Of a stretch of DNA of 64,000 bases, positions 34,291 to 42,598 are shown in pieces (position 1 is the stretch's first letter; every line of letters begins with the position of its first letter). The translations under genes were made by a program, and so were the position numbers. Origin of the DNA: Blautia sp. MSJ-9 (lineage in GTDB: Bacteria; Bacillota; Clostridia; Lachnospirales; Lachnospiraceae); NCBI RefSeq assembly GCF_018919065.1, contig NZ_JAHLQG010000034.1, positions 80,661-144,660 on the forward strand, read 5' to 3'. The notes under the pieces are model-generated. The model was not told the origin of the DNA, did not search any database, and saw only the letters and a list, made by a program, of their open reading frames with translations.

Positions 34291-35676
34291 TTATGATTTA
34301 GAATTTTCTTTCTGTTCTGCTTTCTTCTCAAACGGATTCCAGTTGGACAGGAAAATGTTCAGTCCAAATCCAACTGCAAGTGCCCATGCAGATGCCCATG
34401 CGCTTCCCTGTGTGGCAAGGACTGCTGCCATTACGCCTGCGATCATTTTGTCTCTGTCGCTCTTGCAGTAGTCCATACCGATCCTTGCACATACAAACGC
34501 CTGGAACATCAGAGTAATGGATGATCCAACACCGAAGATCGGACGGAAGAAGCTTACTACCGGAACGATCATAACACTTAAGAATGTCGCCAGACGGAAA
34601 GAGGACATTCCACCCAGAAGGGATTTCATTGCTTTCTTTCCTTCTCTGTAACGCATGGATACAGATACAGTCATTCCAACCCATAATGGACCGGAAAGTG
34701 GTGGAAATGGTGCGATAATGGACAGGATCAGGTTTCTCAGACCGCTGACCAGATTAGAACGGCTGGAATTGAAATCAATATACTCATCATCACGCGCCTG
34801 TCTTGCCTCTGTTACCAGAGTCTCTGTTGTAACAAAATCGCCAAATGCAATCAGATAGCATACCAGTGCCAGCGGCAAAGCTTTTACAAACATAGATACC
34901 GGCGGAATACCGACTCCAAAAATGCTTACCTGATCAATTACTTCACGAAAATGCGGAAGACGGATAAAGGTTCCGATCTCCAGTCCCGGTGCATCCAGTT
35001 CACCAACCAGAAGTCCTACTATCATCGCAAGAAGATATGGGAACAGGTTGCCGTATCTTGCTACAAGATCAAGGAATCTATTTGTCTTTCTCTTCTCCTG
35101 ATATTTGTCTGAGAAACTGATCAGAATCAGCAAGCCTACACCTGCAACGATCGCCAGAGGATATTTGTGCATGTTTCCGCCTTCACCGAGTTGTCCTGCC
35201 ATAACAGTGACAGGTGCAGCAAGAAGAATTCCACCTTTGACAGAGTCCGGGACTGCATGAACAAATTTGTCCGCCAGCTTTGTGATACCCATAAATATGA
35301 ATACAAGACCTACCAGCATCTGCAGTGCAATCATTGCCTGTATTCGTTCTTTTCCCATAGGGAAACCTTCGAGAAATACGATGGTCAACGGCAGTGTCGG
35401 TGTGATCCATCCCGGTACCACCGGATCACCCAGCAGGCTGTGCAGCAGGTAAAGAAATGTCTCAATGATCACACAGCTCCATGCCAGCTCATAAGGAAGC
35501 CCAAGATACTGTTCCAGATAAGGAACAGCAGCCAGGGCTGTTACGCCCAGAATCAGACCCTGAATGAACTCAACAGATTCTATCTTATAATGAATAAATG
35601 GAAGTCTTATCTGAAATGGTCCAAAGGGGATGTAGGGCAATTCATTTTCTCTTCTTTGTGTTCTCGTATGTGCCAT
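34291..35676 (-). CDS. NCS2/SLC23-like permease
   Basis: The product has 461 residues with about 12 predicted helices and, in the middle, GDFVTTETLV and PPLSGPLWVGM, which recall the uracil/xanthine permease (NCS2) core. The exact substrate is unclear; a hydroaromatic or purine-like acid is possible. The ATG at 35676 is chosen because AGGAG lies 7 bases upstream; a longer frame to 35694 lacks one. The gene has its own terminators on both sides, so it is likely an independent unit rather than part of the MFS transcript. Confidence 0.72.
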   Translation of the reverse strand: MAHTRTQRRENELPYIPFGPFQIRLPFIHYKIESVEFIQGLILGVTALAAVPYLEQYLGLPYELAWSCVIIETFLYLLHSLLGDPVVPGWITPTLPLTIVFLEGFPMGKERIQAMIALQMLVGLVFIFMGITKLADKFVHAVPDSVKGGILLAAPVTVMAGQLGEGGNMHKYPLAIVAGVGLLILISFSDKYQEKRKTNRFLDLVARYGNLFPYLLAMIVGLLVGELDAPGLEIGTFIRLPHFREVIDQVSIFGVGIPPVSMFVKALPLALVCYLIAFGDFVTTETLVTEARQARDDEYIDFNSSRSNLVSGLRNLILSIIAPFPPLSGPLWVGMTVSVSMRYREGKKAMKSLLGGMSSFRLATFLSVMIVPVVSFFRPIFGVGSSITLMFQAFVCARIGMDYCKSDRDKMIAGVMAAVLATQGSAWASAWALAVGFGLNIFLSNWNPFEKKAEQKENSKS

Positions 35677-35694
35677 ACAAATTCTCCTTTTCAA

Positions 35695-35765
35695 TCAAGC
35701 GGATAAAATCATCCGCTTCGCTACTTGCTCATAACCAAAAACTGCTCCGCACTTTTCGGTTAAAT
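35695..35765. repeat. Best copy of the upstream ATCCGCTTGA repeat
   Basis: AAGCGGAT (35697-35704) and ATCCGCTT (35711-35718) form a perfect 8-bp stem, followed by CGCTACTTGCTCATAACC. A second stem, AACC...GGTT with A/T tracts (about 35733-35762), sits beside it. It lies 20-90 bases upstream of the permease start codon. Confidence 0.6.
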
Positions 35766-35836
35766 TGTTAGATTATTTCTATGTTTTTCTCTATATTCTC
35801 TATCTTTTTTGTTAATTTTTAAACAATCCAGGTTTT

Positions 35837-35914
35837 AATAAAATCCAATCCAATTAGAAAAGAACTTGAAGCTATCTACTTTTCAACATATTCTCAATTG
35901 GATTGGACTTTATT
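35837..35914 (-). terminator. Long inverted repeat after the MFS gene
   Basis: AATAAAATCCAATCCAATT (35837-35855) is inverted at 35896-35914 with one mismatch (19 bp), with a 40-base loop. It follows the MFS stop (35960, minus strand) by 45 bases and ends in a T-rich stretch on the minus strand. Termination is likely; a regulatory role is possible. Confidence 0.6.
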
Positions 35915-35959
35915 GATTCATGGAATTCTGACTTGTTATTTTGTTTTCACAAATATTTT

Positions 35960-37168
35960 TTATACTGTCTGTTTATTTCGGTTCTTCTTTACAAACAGCG
36001 CAAGTAAGATGCCACAGATGGTCACTGCCATATTCAAAAGCAGAATCATTCTCGGTGCACCGCTTCCACCTACTTTGGTAATGTATCCGGCAAGGCTTAA
36101 TATTGTGTAGTTCGCGATACTGGATGCGATCATTACCAGAGAAGTAGCTGTTCCCTTGTTCTCAGGGAAGAACTCTGCTGTAGTAGAAGTTGCCAGCTGA
36201 AGTACACCGCCGGCACCTGCATAACCGATGACAAAACCGCCCACCAGACAGATAAACGGTGCCTGGATAAAGTAGCAAAGTGCAAGCATAATGGTAGAGA
36301 TCAGCGGATAAATGATCAGTACATTGATCTCTTTTAAGCCCTTCTTAATAAAGGCTGCGGTTGCGAGAACTGCAGTTGCTGTTCCCAGTGCATACAAAGA
36401 CTGGATCTTGGACGGATCTGACATTCCATAGGAACGAGCAAGCTCCTGATTGCAGTTCAGCCACAGCATAAATGTGGAAGAACTTGTAAATCCAATAAGG
36501 ATTGACGCAATCGCTGCAGGAGAAATTTTGTGTCCGGATTTCTTCTTATCAGCTTTTGTCTGCGCTGCTTTCTCTCTTTTAGGGAAAGGAAGGATCAGGA
36601 TCAGGATTCCGTCAATGAAGATTGCGATACCTGCTACAATAAAAATTGTCTTATATGACATATTCGCGGATGCAACAATACCGATCAGGAACGGAAGCAG
36701 GAACTGGCTCAGACAAATGGAAAATTTCGTAAACAGGTTCGCTACTGACGGATTGTTTACGTAGATTTCCATACAGGTCGGACTTACACAGGTGTCAAGG
36801 AAAGAGTTTGCAATTCCACCGATCACTGCAAATGCATATCCCATTGCCATAGATGTGGAATTCGCCATCCCGAAAAAGTATGCCACATAGCAGAGCACAC
36901 CGATGATTCCACTGAGCTTACGTCCGTGTTTATCAGACAGAGGACCGGAGAACGGAAGGGAAATCAGGCGTCCCAGTCCAAGTGCCGCGATTACGGATAC
37001 GACCATACTTACATCCAGAGTTCCATCGGCAAGGGTTTTCGCACCCCAGGCAGCAGCAAACTCTGGTTTGTACTGTCCAAGGATAGAAGCACCGATTCCA
37101 TGGATGAAATAGGTGAAATATGCTGCAAGAGAGGTGAAAATGAGCATTTTATTTGTTTTCTGTTTCAT
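35960..37168 (-). CDS. MFS transporter
   Basis: The product has 402 residues with 12 predicted helices. The N-half has LSDKHGRKLSG (the loop 2-3 motif) and the C-half is separated by a basic loop (about 205-220). It is a major facilitator superfamily symporter; substrate is not visible, but location between two dehydrogenase/ene-reductase genes and the permease points to a hydroaromatic acid such as quinate or shikimate. It lies 176 bases after the dehydrogenase copy 2. Confidence 0.85.
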   Translation of the reverse strand: MKQKTNKMLIFTSLAAYFTYFIHGIGASILGQYKPEFAAAWGAKTLADGTLDVSMVVSVIAALGLGRLISLPFSGPLSDKHGRKLSGIIGVLCYVAYFFGMANSTSMAMGYAFAVIGGIANSFLDTCVSPTCMEIYVNNPSVANLFTKFSICLSQFLLPFLIGIVASANMSYKTIFIVAGIAIFIDGILILILPFPKREKAAQTKADKKKSGHKISPAAIASILIGFTSSSTFMLWLNCNQELARSYGMSDPSKIQSLYALGTATAVLATAAFIKKGLKEINVLIIYPLISTIMLALCYFIQAPFICLVGGFVIGYAGAGGVLQLATSTTAEFFPENKGTATSLVMIASSIANYTILSLAGYITKVGGSGAPRMILLLNMAVTICGILLALFVKKNRNKQTV

Positions 37169-37344
37169 TTTTGGGTCTCCTACGTTTTGAATGTAATATT
37201 TCAGTTATTCCACAGTCTGCTATCCATATAGTATTTTGATATGGACATTCTAAAATTCTGATATACACCGGCCAATATATGATTAGCCAAAATGACTTTC
37301 CATACATTTGGAACGGCAGCTATGAAATTCCTGAACAGTTATTA

Positions 37345-38229
37345 TTATTTGTTTTCGTTTTCTTCCTGGAATTTCTGATATTCTGCAGTCGGCATTTCCA
37401 GTCCTGTGTAAAGTTTGTAAGCTGCCGCACCCTGCCATAACAGCATTCCTTTTCCGCCGATCGCGAGCTTGCAGCCTGCTTCTTTGGCTTCTTTTACCAT
37501 TCTTGTTTCAGCAGGATTGTAAACAACATCTGCTACCACAAGGTCAGGACGGAACATGGATTTGTCTTTGATCAGAGTGAGTTCTTCATGAGGCTTCATA
37601 CCTGCAAGTGTTGCATTAACAAGAATGTCTGCGTTTGCAACCTCTTCTTTCAGTTTTGCCTCATCTGCCAGATCAAATACCTGGACTTTGCAACTTGGTG
37701 TTTCTTTTTTCAGTTTCTCTGCTGTGGACTCTGCACGTGCAAAGAATGGATCTTTCGGATTGAAAATGGAAATGGATTCTGCTCCGTCTAATGCGCACTG
37801 TACCTGAATTGCTGTTGCAGCACCGCCTGCACCGAGAACTACCATTTTTTTGCATTTTACATCAACACCATGTTCTTTTAAGTTGCGGACAAATCCGATA
37901 CCGTCTGTGATATGTCCTACTAATTTGCCGTCTTCATTAACGATTGTGTTAACTGCACCGATGATTCTTGCTGCAGGTGAAAGTTCATCCATGTGTTTTG
38001 CAACTTCGTTCTTGCATGGCATTGTTACGTTTGCGCCTCTCATTTTGAAAAGACGGATTGCATCCAGAGCAGCCGGAACCTGGTCTTCCTTGATGTCAAA
38101 TGCCATGTAAGCATAGTCAAGGTTGTGATAACGGAAGCTGAAGTTGTACATTGCCGGTGATCCTGAGTGTCCTACCGGGCTTCCGATGAGTGCCATTAAT
38201 CCTGTTGTTCCTTTGATTCTCTGTTCCAT
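37345..38229 (-). CDS. aroE: Shikimate/quinate dehydrogenase family protein, copy 2
   Basis: The product has 294 residues and resembles the copy at 32245 along its length: GHSGSPAMYN, GANVTMPCKNE with its lysine, GAVNT, GHITDGIGF, VLGAGGAATAIQVQ and GMLLWQG. The same ITD in place of NTD marks the two as paralogues. The ATG at 38229 has GGAGG 10 bases upstream; a longer frame to 38274 would overlap an inverted repeat. Two such enzymes in one cluster could split the quinate and shikimate steps, or the NAD and NADP roles. The symbol denotes family only. Confidence 0.88.
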   Translation of the reverse strand: MEQRIKGTTGLMALIGSPVGHSGSPAMYNFSFRYHNLDYAYMAFDIKEDQVPAALDAIRLFKMRGANVTMPCKNEVAKHMDELSPAARIIGAVNTIVNEDGKLVGHITDGIGFVRNLKEHGVDVKCKKMVVLGAGGAATAIQVQCALDGAESISIFNPKDPFFARAESTAEKLKKETPSCKVQVFDLADEAKLKEEVANADILVNATLAGMKPHEELTLIKDKSMFRPDLVVADVVYNPAETRMVKEAKEAGCKLAIGGKGMLLWQGAAAYKLYTGLEMPTAEYQKFQEENENK

Positions 38230-38262
38230 TTCCTGTTTGCCTCCTGAAATATTTTTATCAGC

Positions 38263-38293
38263 ATCCGGATACATTTTATATATGTACCCGGAT
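38263..38293 (-). other. Hairpin between the OYE2 and dehydrogenase-2 genes
   Basis: ATCCGGATACAT (38263-38274) and ATGTACCCGGAT (38282-38293) pair with one mismatch. It lies in the 151-base gap upstream of dehydrogenase 2, without a T-run. Confidence 0.5.
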
Positions 38294-38380
38294 ATTTCTC
38301 ATTTGTAAAATCATTTTCAAGCTGCTGTCCGCTGATAATATCATACAGCGCCTCTTAACTGCAACTATAAAATGAATAAA

Positions 38381-40306
38381 TTATAACGCAGAAGCTACCT
38401 CATACGCTTCTTTTGTAGCATCAAGTGCTCTTCTTGCGCGGGTGGCATCGCCGATCACGTAGGTATCGGGTACGATGGCTTTGATTTCTTCGCCGAATGG
38501 GTTGTAGTTTCTGAATCCCATGGAGAGGATCACAGAATCATAGCCTCTGGACTCATGTCTCTGTCCATCTGCTGTCTCGTACTCTACGCCGTCCTCATAG
38601 AATTTGCATACCTTTGCACCTGTGATCTCTTTGATCTTGTAATCTTCGAAATCTTTCATCAGGTAAACTCTATGCTCGTGGATCACATCTGCACCTACAG
38701 TGTCTCTGAACTCAATAACTGTTACATCATGATTCTGCTCACCGAGGAATGCTGCTGTTTCACATCCTACCATTCCGCCGCCTACAACAAGGACTTTCTT
38801 TCCTGCTGCTCTCTTGCCGTCAAGGAGATCAGAACCATGGATAATTGCAGGATTGTCGATACCTTCGATTGGAAGGATCAGTGTTCTGGAACCGGAAGCA
38901 ACAATTACGCTGTCTGGTTTCTCTTCCCTGATAAGATCCAGAGTTACTTCCTGATTCATTTTGATTGTTACACCTGCTTTCTGGCAGCGTACGATATAAC
39001 TGCGGATCATGTTTGTGATGTCGCCTTTTCCCGGAGGATAAGCAGCAAGACGCATGTTTCCGCCAAGTTTATCACTTGCTTCATAAAGTGTTACCTGATG
39101 ACCTTTTTCCTGTGCGATAAATGCAGCGCAAAGACCTGCAACACCGCCGCCGATTACCATTACTTTCTTGGCTTTTTCTGCAGGAGCGATGCCCTCAGCT
39201 TCATGTCCGAGGAATGGGTTTACAAGGCAGCATACAGGGTTTCCTGCATACATGTTTGCCACGCAGCCCTGAAGACATGCGATACATGGGATCATATCCT
39301 CCAGTCTTTCTTCCTGTGCTTTTAATGGCATATAAGGATCTGCAAGGCTCTGACGTCCGAATGCAACCAGGTCACAGCGTCCTTCTTTTACCATTAATTC
39401 CGCAAACTGCGGTTCTGTATAACGTCCCACTGTAATCACTGGGATAGATACGGCACGTTTGATCTCTTCTACCTGAGAAGCGGAGAAACCGCCGTGTGTC
39501 ACTGTCGGTGCCCACATGAATTCATCGCGGATATGAACAGCTCTGGATACATGGATGGCATCCAGTCCGCATCCTTCCAGATATGCGGCAATCGCAGCAC
39601 TGTCATGCACATCAAGACCGCCCGGTACCTCATCACAGCTGTTGATTCTTGCAAGAACTGCGATCTTTCCTTCTGTCATCTTCTTTACTTCTTCGATGAT
39701 CAGACGGGAGAAACGCATTCTGTTCTCAAAGGAACCACCAAATTCGTCCAGTCTCTTGTTTGTTCTCGGAGAAAGGAAGGTGCTTACCAGATAGCCGTGT
39801 GCCATATGGATCTCAACTGCATCTACGCCTGCTTCCATGGCTCTCTTTGCTGCGAGGCCATAGCCTTTTACCAGTTCATAAACTTCTTCAGTCGTAACTT
39901 CCTTTGGTGTATCTCTTCCACAGTCTGACGGAATGCTTGTAGCTGCCTCGATCGGTGCACCTGCGTTCTTTGCATTTCCTTCAGGACCTGCATTCTGAAG
40001 CTGTACGGAAACCTTTGCTCCCTCTGCATGACAGGCATCTACTACCTTGCGGAAGCTTTCGATTGTGGAGTCATCATAAAGGCATGGCTTGCGAGGGCCG
40101 CCCTTTGCGCCTTTATGTACTACTGTTGCTTCGATTGTGATCAGACCGAAGCCGCCTTTTGCTCTTTCACGATAATAAGCTGCGGACTGTTCACTCATGC
40201 TTCCGTCTGTGTTTGCAAAGTTGTTTCCCATTGGCGGAACTACGAAACGGTTCTTTACTGTCATTGGTCCGATGTTGATCGGCTGAAACATTGCATTAAA
40301 TTTCAT
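38381..40306 (-). CDS. OYE-type FAD/FMN/Fe-S ene-reductase, copy 2
   Basis: The product has 641 residues with the same order as the 30039 gene: OYE barrel (PPMGNNFANTDG, AVEIHMAHGYLVSTFLSP), cysteines CIACLQGCVAN near 342 and a later Cys, then FAD (MVIGGGVAGLCAAF) and NAD(P) (VLVVGGGMVGCETAAF) parts. It differs enough from copy 1 to suggest a different substrate or step, for example successive double-bond reductions. It lies between the TIM-barrel gene (125 bases upstream) and dehydrogenase 2. Confidence 0.9.
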   Translation of the reverse strand: MKFNAMFQPINIGPMTVKNRFVVPPMGNNFANTDGSMSEQSAAYYRERAKGGFGLITIEATVVHKGAKGGPRKPCLYDDSTIESFRKVVDACHAEGAKVSVQLQNAGPEGNAKNAGAPIEAATSIPSDCGRDTPKEVTTEEVYELVKGYGLAAKRAMEAGVDAVEIHMAHGYLVSTFLSPRTNKRLDEFGGSFENRMRFSRLIIEEVKKMTEGKIAVLARINSCDEVPGGLDVHDSAAIAAYLEGCGLDAIHVSRAVHIRDEFMWAPTVTHGGFSASQVEEIKRAVSIPVITVGRYTEPQFAELMVKEGRCDLVAFGRQSLADPYMPLKAQEERLEDMIPCIACLQGCVANMYAGNPVCCLVNPFLGHEAEGIAPAEKAKKVMVIGGGVAGLCAAFIAQEKGHQVTLYEASDKLGGNMRLAAYPPGKGDITNMIRSYIVRCQKAGVTIKMNQEVTLDLIREEKPDSVIVASGSRTLILPIEGIDNPAIIHGSDLLDGKRAAGKKVLVVGGGMVGCETAAFLGEQNHDVTVIEFRDTVGADVIHEHRVYLMKDFEDYKIKEITGAKVCKFYEDGVEYETADGQRHESRGYDSVILSMGFRNYNPFGEEIKAIVPDTYVIGDATRARRALDATKEAYEVASAL

Positions 40307-40378
40307 GTGGCGTTCTCCTTTTCTTTCGGATTCTTATTTGTATACTGTTACGTTTTATATTGTTCGGTATTTCTGTTT

Positions 40379-40412
40379 GGAACAGGCAGGCGTGGAGGTT
40401 TCTGCCTGCTCC
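40379..40412 (-). other. Intercistronic hairpin before OYE2
   Basis: GGAACAGGCAG (40379-40389) and CTGCCTGCTCC (40402-40412) form an 11-bp stem with one G-U position. It sits between the TIM-barrel stop and the OYE2 start and has no T-run. Confidence 0.5.
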
Positions 40413-40431
40413 TTATATATCTGTCGGATAC

Positions 40432-41274
40432 TTACTGAAGAACTTCCGGCCATGCCTCTTCAAGTACTTTCTTTGTGTTCTCGTAAGTATGGTTTGCAGC
40501 ATATTCCAGTCCTTTTGCAAGGATCGCATCGCTGATAACTTCTACGCCGATCGCGTTTGGTCTGATTCCTTTTGCTTTTACCATCTTAACGAAGTCTGCT
40601 GTGCATCCGATTCCTGTTCCAGGAGCAAGACGGTCATGCATGGATTCGTCTCTTAAGATTGTTGTTGCGTATGGTCTTTCCCATACATCGTTGATCTGGA
40701 TGGATACGATCTTGTCTGCCGGAATGTCTTCGAGTACGGAAAGATCGATCGGCTGGTTTGCTCTTACCCAGTGCCATGTATCCATGATCAGTTTTGCGTT
40801 CTCACAATCAGCTGCTTTTACAACTGCCCAGCCTTTTTTCATATCCGGGATTCCGCTGTATGGCATTGGCTCAACACCGATGATGTATTTTCCTGCTCTC
40901 TGGCATAATTCTCTTAACTTCTGAGCAGTATATTCTACGGAGTAGTTTTCCATCAGACCACAGTTGATCTGTTTTACGTCAAATAATTCACACATATGGA
41001 AGCAGAGCTGTTCTTTGTATTTCTGCTCATAAGATCTGTGCTCTTCTGCCCACTGTACGATGTACTCAACTTCTGTTACTTTCATACCGTGTTTGTCCAG
41101 AATAGCAAGAATGTCCTTGTCAAAAAGTCCCTCATTCAGTGCGTCTACATAAGTTTCTGCACGAAGACCGATTCCTTCGTATCCTGCGTTCTTTGCAGCG
41201 ATCACTCTGTCTTCAAATTTGCACTGATCTCCCAGTGTCCAGGAACTGATAGTAATTGGAAATTCTTTTGACAT
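40432..41274 (-). CDS. Sugar phosphate isomerase/epimerase family TIM-barrel enzyme
   Basis: The product has 280 residues of the xylose isomerase-like (AP endonuclease 2) barrel. Likely metal ligands are Glu in GVEPMPYSG, Asp and His in IMDTWHWV, and Glu in GVEVISD. The family includes 3-dehydroshikimate dehydratases (QuiC type) as well as sugar and inositol isomerases. Given the neighbours, conversion of 3-dehydroshikimate or an epimerisation of a hydroaromatic acid is plausible. The ATG at 41274 has GGAGG 8 bases upstream. It is the first gene of the minus-strand half of the cluster. Confidence 0.82.
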   Translation of the reverse strand: MSKEFPITISSWTLGDQCKFEDRVIAAKNAGYEGIGLRAETYVDALNEGLFDKDILAILDKHGMKVTEVEYIVQWAEEHRSYEQKYKEQLCFHMCELFDVKQINCGLMENYSVEYTAQKLRELCQRAGKYIIGVEPMPYSGIPDMKKGWAVVKAADCENAKLIMDTWHWVRANQPIDLSVLEDIPADKIVSIQINDVWERPYATTILRDESMHDRLAPGTGIGCTADFVKMVKAKGIRPNAIGVEVISDAILAKGLEYAANHTYENTKKVLEEAWPEVLQ

Positions 41275-41349
41275 CTTTTTGTCCTCCTGATAAAATCGCA
41301 TAATTTTTTTGTTTATTTCGGAATTATTTTGTATCTTTTTGATATAAGT

Positions 41350-41378
41350 ATTATATAACTTTGTTAAATATAAAACAA
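41350..41378 (-). promoter_or_regulatory. Promoter of the minus-strand hydroaromatic genes
   Basis: On the minus strand TTGTTT (41378-41373) and TATAAT (41355-41350) are 17 bases apart, about 75 bases before the TIM-barrel start codon. Confidence 0.65.
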
Positions 41379-41401
41379 ATTAGTTCTACCATGCGAATCC
41401 A

Positions 41402-41430
41402 TAGATTTTTTCAATACATTGTGATATAAT
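41402..41430 (+). promoter_or_regulatory. Promoter of the LysR regulator
   Basis: TAGATT (41402-41407) and TATAAT (41425-41430) are 17 bases apart, the same hexamers and spacing as at 29964-29992. Confidence 0.55.
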
Positions 41431-41474
41431 ATACTTATATGACAAATACAGCGAGGGTTATTTGTGCAAAAGTG

Positions 41475-41488
41475 ACTATAATTATAGT
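41475..41488. promoter_or_regulatory. Palindrome upstream of the LysR gene
   Basis: ACTATAATTATAGT is a perfect 14-bp palindrome, 84 bases before the LysR start. Nearby AGGCT/AGCCT (41505-41519) forms a small hairpin. A site for the regulator itself is plausible but unproven. Confidence 0.4.
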
Positions 41489-41572
41489 TTTTCAAGACAT
41501 GAAGAGGCTATGAAAGCCTACACATAAGATATAGTTACTTACAAAATACTTATCAGAGGAAGGAGTTTTTCT

Positions 41573-42481
41573 ATGAACCTGTATCATCTGCGGTACTTTT
41601 CTACACTGGCTCATATTGAGCATTACACAAAAGCCGCTGATATTCTGGCAATCACCCAGCCTTCTTTAAGTTATGCAATCTCTACTCTTGAGGAAGAACT
41701 TGGTGTAAAACTGTTTGAAAAAAATGGAAGGAATGTTACTCTTACCAAGTATGGAAAGGTTTTCCTGAATGACGTGGAAGAGGTGCTGAACCGTCTGGAC
41801 TCTTCTGTGAACAGTCTGAAGCTGGCAGGTAAAGGAGAAGGCTGCATTGATGTGGTATTCCTGCGTACACTGGGAATTGATTTTCTCCCAAAGATCATGC
41901 GGGGATTTCTGGAGGAAAATCCAAACAAAAAGATAGATTTCAACCTGTATTGCGACAAAGTTCTAACATCTGATATTCTAAACGGATTAAAAGAGAAGAA
42001 ATACGATCTGGGGTTCTGTTCCAAGCTTGACAATGAGCCGCTGATCGAGTTTATTCCGGTTGCCAGACAGGAGCTTGTTGTGATCGTACCTCTGGAGCAC
42101 CCGCTGGCAGCAAAAGATGAAGTACGGCTGGAGGATACCATTCCTTATAAGCAGATCATATTTAAGAAAAGAAGTGGTTTGAGACAGATTATTGACGGAC
42201 TGTTTGAATGTATCGGGCAGACGCCGGATGTGGCTTATGAGATTGACGAAGATCAGGTTGCTGCGGGATTTGTATCCAATGGATTTGGTATCTGTGTGGC
42301 ACCGAATATTCCGATCCTGCAGTCACTGAACGTGAAGATCCTGCCGCTGGTTTCTCCAAGCTGGCAGAGAAACTTCTATATGGCAATGCTGAAGAATGTG
42401 TACCATCCTCCAGTTGTGGAGGCATTTAAGAAGTATGTGATCGAGCAGGCACAGAAAGAATGGGATTATAAGACAAGCTAA
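41573..42481 (+). CDS. LysR family transcriptional regulator
   Basis: The product has 302 residues with an N-terminal winged helix-turn-helix (MNLYHLRYFSTLAHIEHYTKAA, then LGVKLFEKNGRNVTLTKYGKVFL) and a periplasmic-binding-like effector domain. LysR proteins usually regulate a divergently placed operon, and this gene diverges from the TIM-barrel / OYE2 / dehydrogenase set with about 300 bases between. Hydroaromatic acids or their derivatives are the natural candidate inducers. Confidence 0.94.
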   Translation: MNLYHLRYFSTLAHIEHYTKAADILAITQPSLSYAISTLEEELGVKLFEKNGRNVTLTKYGKVFLNDVEEVLNRLDSSVNSLKLAGKGEGCIDVVFLRTLGIDFLPKIMRGFLEENPNKKIDFNLYCDKVLTSDILNGLKEKKYDLGFCSKLDNEPLIEFIPVARQELVVIVPLEHPLAAKDEVRLEDTIPYKQIIFKKRSGLRQIIDGLFECIGQTPDVAYEIDEDQVAAGFVSNGFGICVAPNIPILQSLNVKILPLVSPSWQRNFYMAMLKNVYHPPVVEAFKKYVIEQAQKEWDYKTS

Positions 42482-42487
42482 ATACCA

Positions 42488-42550
42488 AAAGACCGTTTTT
42501 ATATACAACGTTGCATCTTCGTAAACACATGTATATAAAAAACGGTCTTT
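42488..42550. terminator. Bidirectional terminator between LysR and the SafE fusion gene
   Basis: AAAGACCGTTTTTATATACA (42488-42507) pairs with the sequence ending AACGGTCTTT (42550), a stem of about 19 bp with T-tracts on both strands. It lies between convergent genes. Confidence 0.85.
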
Positions 42551-42598
42551 GTTTCTGTTATTGTAAATTTTTTTTTGCAAAATATTACCTGCGCCGGA

